Assembly: GCA_944388405.1 (NCBI GenBank)
Contig: CALXIQ010000001.1
Location: 38,593-102,592, forward strand
Direction of reading: 5' to 3'
DNA from: an uncultured Ruminococcus sp.
GTDB taxonomy: Bacteria; Bacillota; Clostridia; Oscillospirales; Ruminococcaceae
DNA length: 64,000 nucleotides
In this document: positions 9,997 to 21,013 of the stretch, one piece after another
How positions within the stretch are numbered: the stretch's first letter is position 1
How the letters are laid out: every line of letters starts with the position of its first letter
Notes under the pieces: model-generated
What the model saw: the letters and a program-made list of their open reading frames with translations, nothing else
The model's database searches: none
What the model was told of the DNA's origin: nothing
Translations under genes and position numbers: made by a program

Positions 9997-11454
9997 TTAA
10001 ATCTCAGGCATTGAAAATCCGCCCACAAGCTGCTCGTAGGTGTATGCTGTGTTCAGCAGCTTCTGCTCGGTGAATTTTTCGCCGATAAGCTGAAGTCCGA
10101 TGGGAAGATTCTTGCTGTCTTTTCCGCATGGAACGGATATTGCGGGAAGTCCGGCGATGTTCACGGTAACTGTGCATATGTCTGTTGCGTACATTTTCAG
10201 CGGGTCATCGGTGTTCTCGCCGATTCTGAAAGCCGTAGTCGGCACAGTAGGCGTTGCGATTACGTCAACGTCGGAGAAAGCCTGAGAAAATTCAGCGGAG
10301 ATACGTCTTTGCAAAAGCTTGGCTTTTTTGTAGTACGCATCATAGAATCCCGAGCTGAGCACAAAAGTTCCCAGCATTATTCTGCGCTTTACCTCGTCGC
10401 CGAAGCCTTCGGAACGGGTCTTTTCGTACATATCAATCAGACCGTCGTAATCCTCGGCTCTGAAACCGTATCTTACGCCGTCGTATCTTGCAAGATTGGA
10501 AGACGCTTCCGCTGAGGAAATGATGTAATATGAGGACAGTGCATAATCTGTGGACGGCAAGGAGATTTCCTTTACAACCGCACCTTTTGCTTCAAGTGCT
10601 TTTACGGCGTTCAATATACCGCTTTTTACCTCGTCGTCGATGCCTTTGCCGAAATATTCCTTGGGCAAACCAATCTTCAAGCCGCTGACACCGCTTTCAA
10701 GACCTGCCGAAAGATCGGAATAAGTTCTGTAAGCGGAAGTAGCGTCCATTCTGTCGTGGCCGTTTATAACCGACTGCAGCATGGCAACGTCCCTGACCGT
10801 TCTGCCCAGAGGTCCTATCTGGTCGAGAGATGAAGCAAATGCCACCAGACCGAAACGAGACACCGAACCGTAGGTAGGTTTCAGACCTACTACGCCGCAG
10901 TAGGAAGCAGGCTGACGAATAGAACCGCCGGTATCAGAGCCAAGCGAAACTATAGCCTCGCAAGCAGCAACAGCTGCAGCAGAACCGCCTGAAGAACCGC
11001 CAGGAATTCGGTCGGTATCATTTGGGTTGCGGGTAGGCTTGAAATAGGAATTTTCAGTGGAAGAACCCATTGCAAACTCATCCATGTTAAGTTTGCCGGT
11101 TACCACCATTCCGTTTTCGTAAACCTTGTTCATTACCGTGGCGTTAAACGGAGGAACATAGTTTTCAAGCATTTTTGATGAGCAGGTGGTTCTGAGTCCC
11201 TTTGTGGAAATGTTGTCCTTAATTCCGATAGGGATTCCTGCAAGCTCGGGAAGCTCCTCCCCTGCGGACCTTTTGTTGTCAATCTCCTGTGCCGCCTTTA
11301 AGGCGTTTTCTTCGTCAAGAGTAACGTATGCGTCGATTTTTGGCTCAACCGCTTTTATTCGATCAAAAACCGACTTTGTTATTTCAACAGAGCTTACCTC
11401 GCCGTTTTTCATCATTTGAGAAAGCTCATATGCGCTTTTTCTGTAAAGTTCCAA
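9997..11454 (-). CDS. gatA: Asp/Glu-tRNA amidotransferase subunit A, set 1
   Basis: A 485-residue amidase-signature enzyme that releases ammonia from glutamine for the GatB reaction. The Ser-cis-Ser-Lys catalytic set is visible: Lys in [11 protein letters not shown], the serine-rich loop [13 protein letters not shown], and the nucleophile Ser in [16 protein letters not shown]. Length is usual for GatA. It starts 12 bases after the gatC stop and ends 18 bases before gatB, so the three subunits are made from one message. It is clearly related to, but distinct from, the second GatA at 43671-45119. Confidence 0.96.
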   Translation of the reverse strand: MELYRKSAYELSQMMKNGEVSSVEITKSVFDRIKAVEPKIDAYVTLDEENALKAAQEIDNKRSAGEELPELAGIPIGIKDNISTKGLRTTCSSKMLENYVPPFNATVMNKVYENGMVVTGKLNMDEFAMGSSTENSYFKPTRNPNDTDRIPGGSSGGSAAAVAACEAIVSLGSDTGGSIRQPASYCGVVGLKPTYGSVSRFGLVAFASSLDQIGPLGRTVRDVAMLQSVINGHDRMDATSAYRTYSDLSAGLESGVSGLKIGLPKEYFGKGIDDEVKSGILNAVKALEAKGAVVKEISLPSTDYALSSYYIISSAEASSNLARYDGVRYGFRAEDYDGLIDMYEKTRSEGFGDEVKRRIMLGTFVLSSGFYDAYYKKAKLLQRRISAEFSQAFSDVDVIATPTVPTTAFRIGENTDDPLKMYATDICTVTVNIAGLPAISVPCGKDSKNLPIGLQLIGEKFTEQKLLNTAYTYEQLVGGFSMPEI

Positions 11455-11466
11455 TTATAACACTCC

Positions 11467-11736
11467 TTATTCAACAGTCTTTGGTACAACCAGACAGCCT
11501 GCCTTAACCTGAGGAGCGTTAGCCATAAGCTCCTGTCTTGTATACTTGTCCGTAACAGCCTTGTCTTTTCTTAAAATCATGGGGTTTTTCTCATCAAGGG
11601 TCAACTCGTCCTTGATGTCAGGCAGATTTTCCACCATGTTGACAATATTCTGCATTTCAGACTCAAACTTTTCAAGCTGGTCGTCTTCAATATGAAGCCG
11701 TGCAAGCTTTGCAATGTGTTTGATGTCAATGTTCAT
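11467..11736 (-). CDS. gatC: Asp/Glu-tRNA amidotransferase subunit C, set 1
   Basis: An 89-residue GatC, the small linker subunit that wraps around and stabilises GatA-GatB. It starts with IDIKHIAKLARLHIEDDQLEKF, the typical N-terminal helix, and has the conserved C-terminal KAGCLVVPKTVE tail. An AAGGAGG site precedes the ATG. It follows the pyrophosphatase-like gene by 28 bases and probably belongs to the ligA transcript. Confidence 0.94.
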   Translation of the reverse strand: MNIDIKHIAKLARLHIEDDQLEKFESEMQNIVNMVENLPDIKDELTLDEKNPMILRKDKAVTDKYTRQELMANAPQVKAGCLVVPKTVE

Positions 11737-11764
11737 TTTACATTCCTCCTTGTTTTATTATCCT

Positions 11765-12097
11765 TCAAAGCCTGTGGGCAGGAAAATTTTCTATTAAATA
11801 AATCTTGGTGACAAAGTATTGTTCGATAAACTTTATTCGGTCATATATTTCAGATGTAAGCCATTTTTCATTGCTTACAATCCACTTGGTTTCTACATCG
11901 TCCGATCTCACCGCAACGGCAATTACATTGCCGCAATATTCATCAACAGGATAGTCAATATGTCTGTCGAGAATATAAGCGTCCTGTTGACTTCCATCAC
12001 CGCCTATTCCGCCGGAAATATAGCCGTAATTTACCTCGTAACAGCAACCATGATGTAAAAAACCAATTGGTCTGTCAACCGTTACTTTTACTCTCAT
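11765..12097 (-). CDS. Inorganic pyrophosphatase-like protein
   Basis: A 110-residue protein that resembles the short class I inorganic-pyrophosphatase-like proteins of Clostridia. Recognisable parts are VTVDRPIG at the start, YEVNYGYISGG (the conserved N/INYGY element), DGSQQDAYILD (equivalent to the D-x4-D metal site) and GNVIAVAVRSDDVETKWIV. It is shorter than E. coli Ppa (about 175 residues). Whether it hydrolyses PPi is not shown. Its place between ligA and gatC is suggestive: both the ligase and aminoacylation systems release AMP or PPi, but this is inference. Confidence 0.75.
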   Translation of the reverse strand: MRVKVTVDRPIGFLHHGCCYEVNYGYISGGIGGDGSQQDAYILDRHIDYPVDEYCGNVIAVAVRSDDVETKWIVSNEKWLTSEIYDRIKFIEQYFVTKIYLIENFPAHRL

Positions 12098-12106
12098 AAG
12101 CTGAAA

Positions 12107-14147
<2,041 letters not shown>

Positions 14148-14150
14148 GAG

Positions 14151-14193
14151 TTTGCGTTCAGGTAAGAGTTTTTTTGCTCTACCCAAACGCAAA
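14151..14193. repeat. Inverted repeat between recN and ligA, possible terminator
   Basis: TTTGCGTT (from 14151) pairs with AACGCAAA (to 14193), and an inner GGTAAGAG faces CTCTACC. It lies just after the recN stop. No clean T-run follows on the minus strand, so termination is uncertain. Confidence 0.5.
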
Positions 14194-14227
14194 TGTAAAT
14201 TTAACTATATATTTGCTTGTACTTCCC

Positions 14228-15892
14228 TTACTCCACGCTTTTAAGCAGTTCCTCAGCATTTTCAAGGGTAAGCGGAGTTATATTGTCTCCTCCGAGAATA
14301 CGTGCGATTTCGTATTTGCGCTGCTCAAAATCAAGCTTTTTCACCGTAGTTACGGTTCTGTCGTCACGCACCTGCTTTTCAATAAGCAGATGATTATCAG
14401 CCATTACCGCAATCTGAGAAAGGTGGGTTACGCACAGCACCTGTCTTATCTTTGAAATCTGCCTCAGCTTCATACCGATTTTCTGCGCCGCCCGTCCGCT
14501 GACGCCGGTGTCAATTTCGTCAAATATAAGAGTTTCAATGCTGTCACGGTCTGCTATAACGTTTTTAAGGGCAAGCATTATCCTTGAAAGCTCGCCTCCC
14601 GAGGCTATTTTAGCGATAGGCTTGGGTTCTTCACCTACGTTAGCGGAAATGAGAAATTCTATTGAATCCATGCCGTTTACCGTAAGCTTGCCCGGCTTTT
14701 GCTCAACCACCAGCTTAACCTTGGGCATATTGAGAAATTCAAGTTCCCCCGTTACTTCCGCCACAAACCGCTGTGCTGCTTCTTTTCGGAAATCAGACAA
14801 GGCTTTTGCTTTTCTGGTGGTAACCGCAAGCAGTTCTTTCTGACGGGACAAAAGCTCTGATAAATCCTGCTCCTCATCCGAAAGCAATTCCAGTTCGCTG
14901 CGTGAGTTTTCAAGAGTGCTTATAACATCTTCAAGCTCGGGACCGTATTTCTTTTTCATTCTGCGCAGCTCGTCATTTCTCTGATTTAAAAAATCGTACC
15001 GCTTTGGGTCGACTTCAAGACTTTCCAGCAGGGAGGAAAGCTCGTCGGCTATATCCGAAATTTCAATACCCGCAGATGAAAGTCTTGCCACAAGAGGTTC
15101 AAGGTCTGAGAGAATATCTGTATATGGTGAAATGTTTCCCGCAGCTTCTGAGATTATTTCTGCCGCTCCGGTGATTTCATCGCTTCCGCTGAGTAGCAGA
15201 TTTGCGGAATAAACCGCCTCGGACAGAATAACCGCATTTTTGGCAATGTCAAGTTCTTCTTCTATCTTTTCGTCCTCCTCGTGGTCGATGTTCAAAGCTT
15301 CAATTTCGCTTATAATCTCCCTGAGTTCTTCTATCCGTTCCGACTTTTTCCCTGCCGAAATTTTGATTTTGTTTATCTTGCGGGCAAGGTCCTGAAGTTC
15401 TCTGAATGAATTTTTGTAATCAGCCAGCAATTCGCTGTCATCTGCGTAGCTGTCAAGGATATGTATATGTTCATCCGGAGCCATAAGTATCTGGTTATCG
15501 TGCTGACCGTGAATGTTTACAAGCAGCGCCCCTATTTTCTTAAGCACCGACACGTTGACACTTCTTGAGTTGACTCTTGCAACACTTCCCCCATCGGAGC
15601 TTATCTCACGTGACAAAAAAAGCTGACCGTCCTCCAAAGAAATGCCAAGCTCGTTAAGCTTAGCGAGCACGGCTATGTTCATGTCGGTAAACATTCCTGA
15701 AATAACTGCCTTGTCTGCGCCGGTTCTGACGATATCCTTTGTGACGCGCTGTCCCAGAATCGCATTTATTCCGTTTATAAGAATAGACTTACCTGCGCCC
15801 GTTTCGCCTGTAAAGACATTAAAGCTATTGGTAAATTTAATTGTCGCTTTTTCAATTACAGCAAGATTTTCAATATATAATTCCTTTAACAT
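14228..15892 (-). CDS. recN: DNA repair protein RecN
   Basis: A 554-residue SMC-like ATPase for double-strand break repair. The N-terminal head contains Walker A in FTGETGAGKSILING, a coiled-coil middle (roughly residues 160-370, rich in Glu/Leu/Lys), and a C-terminal head with the signature ASGGELSRIMLA and Walker B LIFDEIDTGVSG. Order and length match RecN. It follows argR by 18 bases in the conserved Firmicutes order nadK-argR-recN and probably shares that transcript. Confidence 0.96.
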   Translation of the reverse strand: MLKELYIENLAVIEKATIKFTNSFNVFTGETGAGKSILINGINAILGQRVTKDIVRTGADKAVISGMFTDMNIAVLAKLNELGISLEDGQLFLSREISSDGGSVARVNSRSVNVSVLKKIGALLVNIHGQHDNQILMAPDEHIHILDSYADDSELLADYKNSFRELQDLARKINKIKISAGKKSERIEELREIISEIEALNIDHEEDEKIEEELDIAKNAVILSEAVYSANLLLSGSDEITGAAEIISEAAGNISPYTDILSDLEPLVARLSSAGIEISDIADELSSLLESLEVDPKRYDFLNQRNDELRRMKKKYGPELEDVISTLENSRSELELLSDEEQDLSELLSRQKELLAVTTRKAKALSDFRKEAAQRFVAEVTGELEFLNMPKVKLVVEQKPGKLTVNGMDSIEFLISANVGEEPKPIAKIASGGELSRIMLALKNVIADRDSIETLIFDEIDTGVSGRAAQKIGMKLRQISKIRQVLCVTHLSQIAVMADNHLLIEKQVRDDRTVTTVKKLDFEQRKYEIARILGGDNITPLTLENAEELLKSVE

Positions 15893-15910
15893 AATCCACC
15901 GGTTCCCTGA

Positions 15911-16372
15911 TTATTTGTTTGTAACCATACTAAGTTCTTTTACCAGCCTTGAAGCATCCTTTTCACTCCGCATAAGAATAAAAATCGTATCGTCTCCCGC
16001 AATAGTTCCCACAACGTTGTCAAGCTCCGTATTATCAAGCTTTGCGCACACCGCCTGAGCCATTCCCACGTGACACTTTACAACCACAATGTTCATTGCA
16101 AAATCCACAGATATAACTCCATCCGAAAGAATAGTGAGAATAGCGCTGTCCTTTTGGGCCATAGAACTGCGTTTAAGAGCAGGAACGGCATATTTATACT
16201 GTCCCGAGGAGTCGGAGGTTTTAATCAGCGCCAGCTCCTTTATATCTCTTGACACGGTAGCCTGTGTAACATCAAAGCCTCTGGAACGAAGCTCCTGCTG
16301 AAGCTCCTCCTGAGTGGCTATATTTTTCTCTGACACAAGCTTTAATATCATATTCTGCCTTTTGGTTTTCAT
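15911..16372 (-). CDS. argR: Arginine repressor ArgR/AhrC
   Basis: A 153-residue transcription factor. The N-terminal winged helix runs from KRQNMILKLVSEKNIATQEE to the recognition helix region FDVTQATVSRDIKELALIK, and the C-terminal hexamerisation/arginine-binding domain includes NVVGTIAGDDTIFILMRS. It senses L-arginine and controls arginine metabolism genes; none of those lies in the window, so its targets are elsewhere. The ATG follows the nadK stop after one base. Placement between nadK and recN is standard for Firmicutes. Confidence 0.96.
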   Translation of the reverse strand: MKTKRQNMILKLVSEKNIATQEELQQELRSRGFDVTQATVSRDIKELALIKTSDSSGQYKYAVPALKRSSMAQKDSAILTILSDGVISVDFAMNIVVVKCHVGMAQAVCAKLDNTELDNVVGTIAGDDTIFILMRSEKDASRLVKELSMVTNK

Positions 16373-16373
16373 A

Positions 16374-17252
16374 CTATATCTCCTCGGATATTCCTTTCAG
16401 CGGCTGCATAAGCTTCTTGTTTATAGAAGCAAAAAAGCTACCCCCTGAAATATCTATAATATTCAGATGTAGAGGTGATTTTGAAATTCTTACACTGTCC
16501 TCTCCGCTTAATCTGTATACTATGTTACCGTCTACATTTACAACAGAATGAGAATTGTAGTTGCAGCGGCATTTTACATCGATAACGCTTTCTGGTGAAA
16601 ACACCATTGAGCGGGCAAAAAGCGAGTGGGAGCAAATCTGGGTAAATTCGATACATTCCATTTCCGGCTCGATAATCGGACCGCCTGCCGACATTGAATA
16701 TGCGGTGGCTCCCGTAGCGGTTGAAAAAATAACACCGTCAGCACGAATCGAAGAAACCACCTGACCGCTTTTTGTAACCTTAAAGTCAGCGATTTTGCAG
16801 TCATCGCACTTTGATATTACCACGTCGTTTAACGCACTGAACACCAAAGGCTCACCCTCTTCGGGAAGAATTTCGATTTTTAGCAGCATTCTTTTGCTGA
16901 GAGTATATTCTCCCTTGCACAAAGCCTTAAGCCTGTCCAGCTCAGTGTGCTCAAGGGAAGCCATAAATCCCAGCCGTCCGCAGTTTACTCCCAGAATCGG
17001 CTTGTTGTAAACAGACGCTGCGTCGGCGCATTTCAGAATAGTTCCGTCGCCGCCTATGACTGTAATAAAATCAGATGTCTGAATACATTTCACTTCGTCG
17101 GCAAAATGAATAAAATCAAGCTTATCGAAAACCTTGCGGTAACGCTCTTCCATAAATATATTTACTTTTTCGCTGTTAAGTATACGACAGGTTTCAATGG
17201 TAACCTCTCGGCAATTTTTCTTATCAAGATTGGGAAACACATATGCATTCAC
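16374..17252 (-). CDS. nadK: NAD kinase
   Basis: A 292-residue ATP-NAD kinase making NADP. Visible motifs are VIGGDGTILKCAD, the GVNCGRLGFMAS segment, and the later region with TGATAYSMSAGGPI that binds NAD. I chose the GTG at 17252 because GTGAGGTG sits 6 bases upstream; that gives MNAYVFPNLDKKN, which aligns with the usual first strand. A longer in-frame start at 17285 would overlap tlyA. The gap to tlyA is 10 bases. Confidence 0.93.
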   Translation of the reverse strand: MNAYVFPNLDKKNCREVTIETCRILNSEKVNIFMEERYRKVFDKLDFIHFADEVKCIQTSDFITVIGGDGTILKCADAASVYNKPILGVNCGRLGFMASLEHTELDRLKALCKGEYTLSKRMLLKIEILPEEGEPLVFSALNDVVISKCDDCKIADFKVTKSGQVVSSIRADGVIFSTATGATAYSMSAGGPIIEPEMECIEFTQICSHSLFARSMVFSPESVIDVKCRCNYNSHSVVNVDGNIVYRLSGEDSVRISKSPLHLNIIDISGGSFFASINKKLMQPLKGISEEI

Positions 17253-17262
17253 AATTTTCACC

Positions 17263-18057
17263 TCACAAACTGTTAAACGCTTCATCTACAATATAATCTA
17301 TATTTACATCAATATTCTTGCTATCAGAATTTTTGGTCAGACAGGCGAGATATTCAATATTACCGTCTGAGCCTTTGATTTGGGAAAAAGTCAGTCCCGA
17401 AATAGAGAAACCGCACTGGTTAAAAAACGCCGTAATACCCTTAAGCACCGATTTATGAGCCTTTTTATCTTTTACCACGCCCTTTTTGTTGAGGGCTTCT
17501 CTACCCGCTTCAAACTGGGGCTTTATAAGCACTGCAAATACGCAGCTGTTATCAACACAGTCATGCAACGGTTTCATTATAAGCCTGAGCGATATAAAAG
17601 AAACATCAACACTCACAAATTCAACAGGCTCTTTGAAAAAGTCTTTTGTAAGTTCTCTGGCGTTGACGCCCTCACAGTTTATCACACGACTGTCCTTATC
17701 AAGACTTTCCTCCAGCTGCCCGTGACCTACATCTATGGCATAAACCTTTTTTGCGCCTTTTTCCAGCAGCACTTGGGTAAATCCTCCCGTAGATGCTCCT
17801 ATATCAGCGCATACCTTGCCTGAAACGTGGATGTCAAAGGCTTCAAAAGCGCTGATAAGCTTTAATGCGCCACGTCCTACATATTTAAGGTCGTCTGCGG
17901 TCATGGTAACAACATCGCCGTCGCTTACAAGCTGCGACGGCTTTGAAGCAGTCTTTGAATTAATCGCAACAGCCTTATTTTTTATAAGGTCTTTTGCTCT
18001 TTCCCTGCTTTTAGCATATCCCTTTTCCACAAGATATGCGTCCAATCTTCTATCCAT
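17263..18057 (-). CDS. tlyA: TlyA family 16S/23S rRNA 2'-O-ribose methyltransferase
   Basis: A 264-residue protein with an N-terminal S4 RNA-binding domain (RLDAYLVEKGYAKSRERAKD) and a C-terminal FtsJ-type SAM methyltransferase domain (ADIGASTGGFTQVLLEKGA, then VSVDVSFISLR and LIKPQFEAGRE). TlyA homologues methylate ribose in rRNA and in some species affect capreomycin sensitivity; older annotation calls them hemolysin A. Its ATG lies inside the end of dxs (8-base overlap), so it is translationally coupled. Confidence 0.93.
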   Translation of the reverse strand: MDRRLDAYLVEKGYAKSRERAKDLIKNKAVAINSKTASKPSQLVSDGDVVTMTADDLKYVGRGALKLISAFEAFDIHVSGKVCADIGASTGGFTQVLLEKGAKKVYAIDVGHGQLEESLDKDSRVINCEGVNARELTKDFFKEPVEFVSVDVSFISLRLIMKPLHDCVDNSCVFAVLIKPQFEAGREALNKKGVVKDKKAHKSVLKGITAFFNQCGFSISGLTFSQIKGSDGNIEYLACLTKNSDSKNIDVNIDYIVDEAFNSL

Positions 18058-19900
18058 TTTTCAAAAAATCCTCAATGCTTTCCGCCATCTTTTCGGGAGA
18101 AAGACCGCACTCATCAAGCAAGCTGCACACCTTGCCCTGTCTGACAAATCCCTCTATTGTAAATGGCGCAATATTATTGCATATAGCGCAGTATTTTTCA
18201 GAAATCGAGCCAAAAGTATAGGCCTCTTCAAAGAAAAACACAAGCTTGTAGTCTGAAATAATATCTATAATTTCATCCTCCAGAGGAAAAATCTTAACTA
18301 ACTTCAAGGTATCAAAATCAATTCCCTTGCTATGGAGAATCTCCTCGGCTTTTAAAACGTTGTTATACAGTCTGCCGTAGGTAACCACAAGAATTCCGTT
18401 GCTGTTATCCTTATAGCTGTAGGCAGTATTTACCTCCGATTTATCATAAACCGACTTGTCATTTCCTCTGGGATACCGTACTGCACAGACTCCCTTATCC
18501 TCATTCACAGCTTTTCTCAGGCAAGCGGTCAGCTCCTCGTAACATGAAGGAGAGTAAATTGTTATATCCGGAACAGTTGTCAGGAAGGAAACATCAAATA
18601 TTCCCTGATGAGTTTCGCCGTCCTCGCCTACTATTCCAGCTCTGTCAACGCCAATTACGGCATGCGCTTTGCTGATTGCAAGGTCGTGAATGATCTGGTC
18701 GTAGCTTCTTTGCAGAAATGTAGAATACACTGCAAAAACAGGTATCATTCCCATTGACGCCAGTCCGGCGCAGAAGGTTACCGCATGTTCCTCGGCGATT
18801 CCAACATCAAAGAAACGCTCTGGATAGGCTTTGCAAAAATACTGAAGTCCCGTTCCGTATTTCATTGCGGCAGTTACAGCGCAAATTCTGTTATCTGTCT
18901 GTGCCATTTTAGTAAGCTCTTTTCCGAAAACGGAGGAAAAGCTATCCGAAAGCACCACATCGGGATTCCCGGTTGCTATTTCAAAGGACCCTATGCCGTG
19001 AAACTCTCCCGGGTTGTCCTCAGCCGGAGCATAGCCCTTTCCCTTCACAGTATTGACATGAACAAATACAGGTTTGTTAAGCGCCTTAGCCGCCGTCAGA
19101 CCCTTTTCAAGCTCCTCTATATTGTGCCCGTCAAGTGGGCCTATAAACTCAAAGCCGAAATCTTCAAACATAGTACTGTTCAGTACCAGATCCCTTACTG
19201 CTTTTTTGGTGGATCTGATGGCTCGTTTAATCGGCTGACCCACAACGGGGGTTTTGTTCAGCACTTTCTCTACAGCACTTTTAGTTTTATGATAAGAATC
19301 CTTGGTTCTGAGAGTAGACAGATACTTCGCCATACTTCCCACGTTTTTAGAAATTGACATTTCATTGTGATTAAGGATTATAATCAGATTGGTGTCGCTT
19401 TTTCCTGCGTTGTTAAGTCCCTCAAACACAAGTCCACCGGTAAAAGCTCCGTCCCCCAGTATTGCAATTGTATGATGATTGTCGCCTTTAAGCTTCATCG
19501 CCGTTGCAATACCGAGGGCTGCCGATACGGAAACAGAGCTATGTCCGCTGATAAATGCGTCATGCTCCGACTCCTCAGGACGACAGAATCCCGAAATGCC
19601 GTTTTCCGTTCTGAGGGTTTCAAACCTGTCAAGACGGCCGGTAAGTATCTTATGAGTATAAGACTGATGTCCCACGTCCCATACGATTTTATCCTCAGGC
19701 GAGTCAAACACCCGGTGAACCGCCATTGTTAGTTCCACCGTGCCCAGGTTTGAAGCCAGATGACCGCCGTTGCGAGAAACGGTGTCAATAAGTATGCGTC
19801 TTATATCCTTGCACAGCATATTGCATTGCTCAATGCTCAACTTTTTTAAATCCTCGGGTAAACGCATTTTATATAAATTCGGTTTTTTTGTTTCCGACAT
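18050..19900 (-). CDS. dxs: 1-deoxy-D-xylulose-5-phosphate synthase
   Basis: A 616-residue thiamine-diphosphate enzyme that joins pyruvate and glyceraldehyde-3-phosphate, the first step of the MEP isoprenoid pathway. The N-terminus has the substrate His in SRNGGHLASNLG and the ThDP motif GDGAFTGG...NNAG. The central domain has FDVGIAEEHAVTFCAGLA with the catalytic Glu, and a C-terminal transketolase domain follows. It sits next to ispA, giving both ends of prenyl precursor supply in one operon. Confidence 0.97.
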   Translation of the reverse strand: MSETKKPNLYKMRLPEDLKKLSIEQCNMLCKDIRRILIDTVSRNGGHLASNLGTVELTMAVHRVFDSPEDKIVWDVGHQSYTHKILTGRLDRFETLRTENGISGFCRPEESEHDAFISGHSSVSVSAALGIATAMKLKGDNHHTIAILGDGAFTGGLVFEGLNNAGKSDTNLIIILNHNEMSISKNVGSMAKYLSTLRTKDSYHKTKSAVEKVLNKTPVVGQPIKRAIRSTKKAVRDLVLNSTMFEDFGFEFIGPLDGHNIEELEKGLTAAKALNKPVFVHVNTVKGKGYAPAEDNPGEFHGIGSFEIATGNPDVVLSDSFSSVFGKELTKMAQTDNRICAVTAAMKYGTGLQYFCKAYPERFFDVGIAEEHAVTFCAGLASMGMIPVFAVYSTFLQRSYDQIIHDLAISKAHAVIGVDRAGIVGEDGETHQGIFDVSFLTTVPDITIYSPSCYEELTACLRKAVNEDKGVCAVRYPRGNDKSVYDKSEVNTAYSYKDNSNGILVVTYGRLYNNVLKAEEILHSKGIDFDTLKLVKIFPLEDEIIDIISDYKLVFFFEEAYTFGSISEKYCAICNNIAPFTIEGFVRQGKVCSLLDECGLSPEKMAESIEDFLKNG

Positions 19901-19921
19901 TACATAATTTCCCCCAAAAAA

Positions 19922-20812
19922 TCAGCTTCGTCTTTCAAGCAAGCTTTTTGTAAGCTCACACAGAAAGTCGTTATCGTTAAATTCGCTAAGATGTAAAAGA
20001 GCTTCTTTTGTTATTCTCTCAGCCTCCAGATATGATTTTTCAAGTCCCAGCACAGATACATATGTGCTTTTATTTTGCTCCTTATCGCTGCCTATAGGTT
20101 TTCCCAGCTCTTCAACAGTGCCCGTCACATCAAGAATATCATCCACAATCTGAAAGGCTCTCCCCAGCGCCGATGCATACTGAGCGGCGGCAGGTATTTT
20201 ATCATACTGTCCTGCCAGCACCACTCCCATAACGCAGGCGGCTTCAATCAGAGCACCCGTTTTATGTTCCTGGAGAGTGTTCAAGGTTTCCACGGAAATT
20301 TCTTTTCCCTCAGACTGCAAATCGATAACCTGTCCGCCTATCATTCCGTTGACGCCTACCGACTTTGAAAGCACTGATATAAGCATAACTGCAGTTTCGG
20401 CGGTAATCCTGCCTTCCATTGCCGCTCCAGAAATAATTTCAAAGGGCAGAGTGTTCAAAGCGTCGCCGGCAAGTAAGGCGATGTTTTCCGGAAAAGCCTT
20501 GTGACAGGACGGTCGTCCCCGCCGGAAGTCGTCGTTGTCCATGCACGGCAGATCGTCATGAATCAGCGAAAAGGTGTGAATCATTTCAATCGTACAGGCA
20601 ATATCGAGAATTTGTGAAATATCCCCTCCGCACATGCGGCAAAATTCCAGCATAAGCACAGGTCGCAGCCGTTTTCCTCCTGCCATAAGAGAATATTCCA
20701 TCGCCTCAACAACTATGCTTTGAAGTACAGGCTTGTCCTGAGTAAATGTAGCAAGTCTGCGCTCTATCTGATTGCAGTAATTTTTTAATCTTATCTCGTT
20801 TGTTTCAGTCAT
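19922..20812 (-). CDS. ispA: Farnesyl/geranylgeranyl diphosphate synthase
   Basis: A 296-residue trans-prenyltransferase. The first Asp-rich motif is SLIHDDLPCMDNDDFRRG and the second is FQIVDDILDVTG; both bind the Mg2+-diphosphate. A conserved GGKRLRP motif stands ahead of the first. The chain-length region suggests farnesyl diphosphate, but geranylgeranyl cannot be excluded by eye. The start ATG overlaps the xseB stop as ATGA. Confidence 0.93.
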   Translation of the reverse strand: MTETNEIRLKNYCNQIERRLATFTQDKPVLQSIVVEAMEYSLMAGGKRLRPVLMLEFCRMCGGDISQILDIACTIEMIHTFSLIHDDLPCMDNDDFRRGRPSCHKAFPENIALLAGDALNTLPFEIISGAAMEGRITAETAVMLISVLSKSVGVNGMIGGQVIDLQSEGKEISVETLNTLQEHKTGALIEAACVMGVVLAGQYDKIPAAAQYASALGRAFQIVDDILDVTGTVEELGKPIGSDKEQNKSTYVSVLGLEKSYLEAERITKEALLHLSEFNDNDFLCELTKSLLERRS

Positions 20813-20997
20813 TGTTCTTCCTCCGAAGCAGAAAGTGTTTCAATCTGCAATCTGGCATTTTCCAGCAGTTTTTTGCAGTCTATAGAAAGGGCTATCCCCT
20901 CTTTATACAAATCCAAAGCCTCGTTAAGTGGAAGCTTTCCGCTTTCAAGAGCTTTTACTATCTCGTCAAGTCTTTTTATAGAATCCTCGTAAGTCAT
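20809..20997 (-). CDS. xseB: Exodeoxyribonuclease VII small subunit
   Basis: A 62-residue XseB, slightly short for the family. It shows YEDSIKRLDEIVKALESGKL followed by PLNEALDLYKEGI, the hallmark helices that bind the large subunit. It is encoded 16 bases after xseA and overlaps ispA by 4 bases. With XseA it forms the single-strand exonuclease VII used in mismatch and damage repair. Confidence 0.94.
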   Translation of the reverse strand: MTYEDSIKRLDEIVKALESGKLPLNEALDLYKEGIALSIDCKKLLENARLQIETLSASEEEQ

Positions 20998-21013
20998 TTC
21001 AGTTTTCCTTTCC

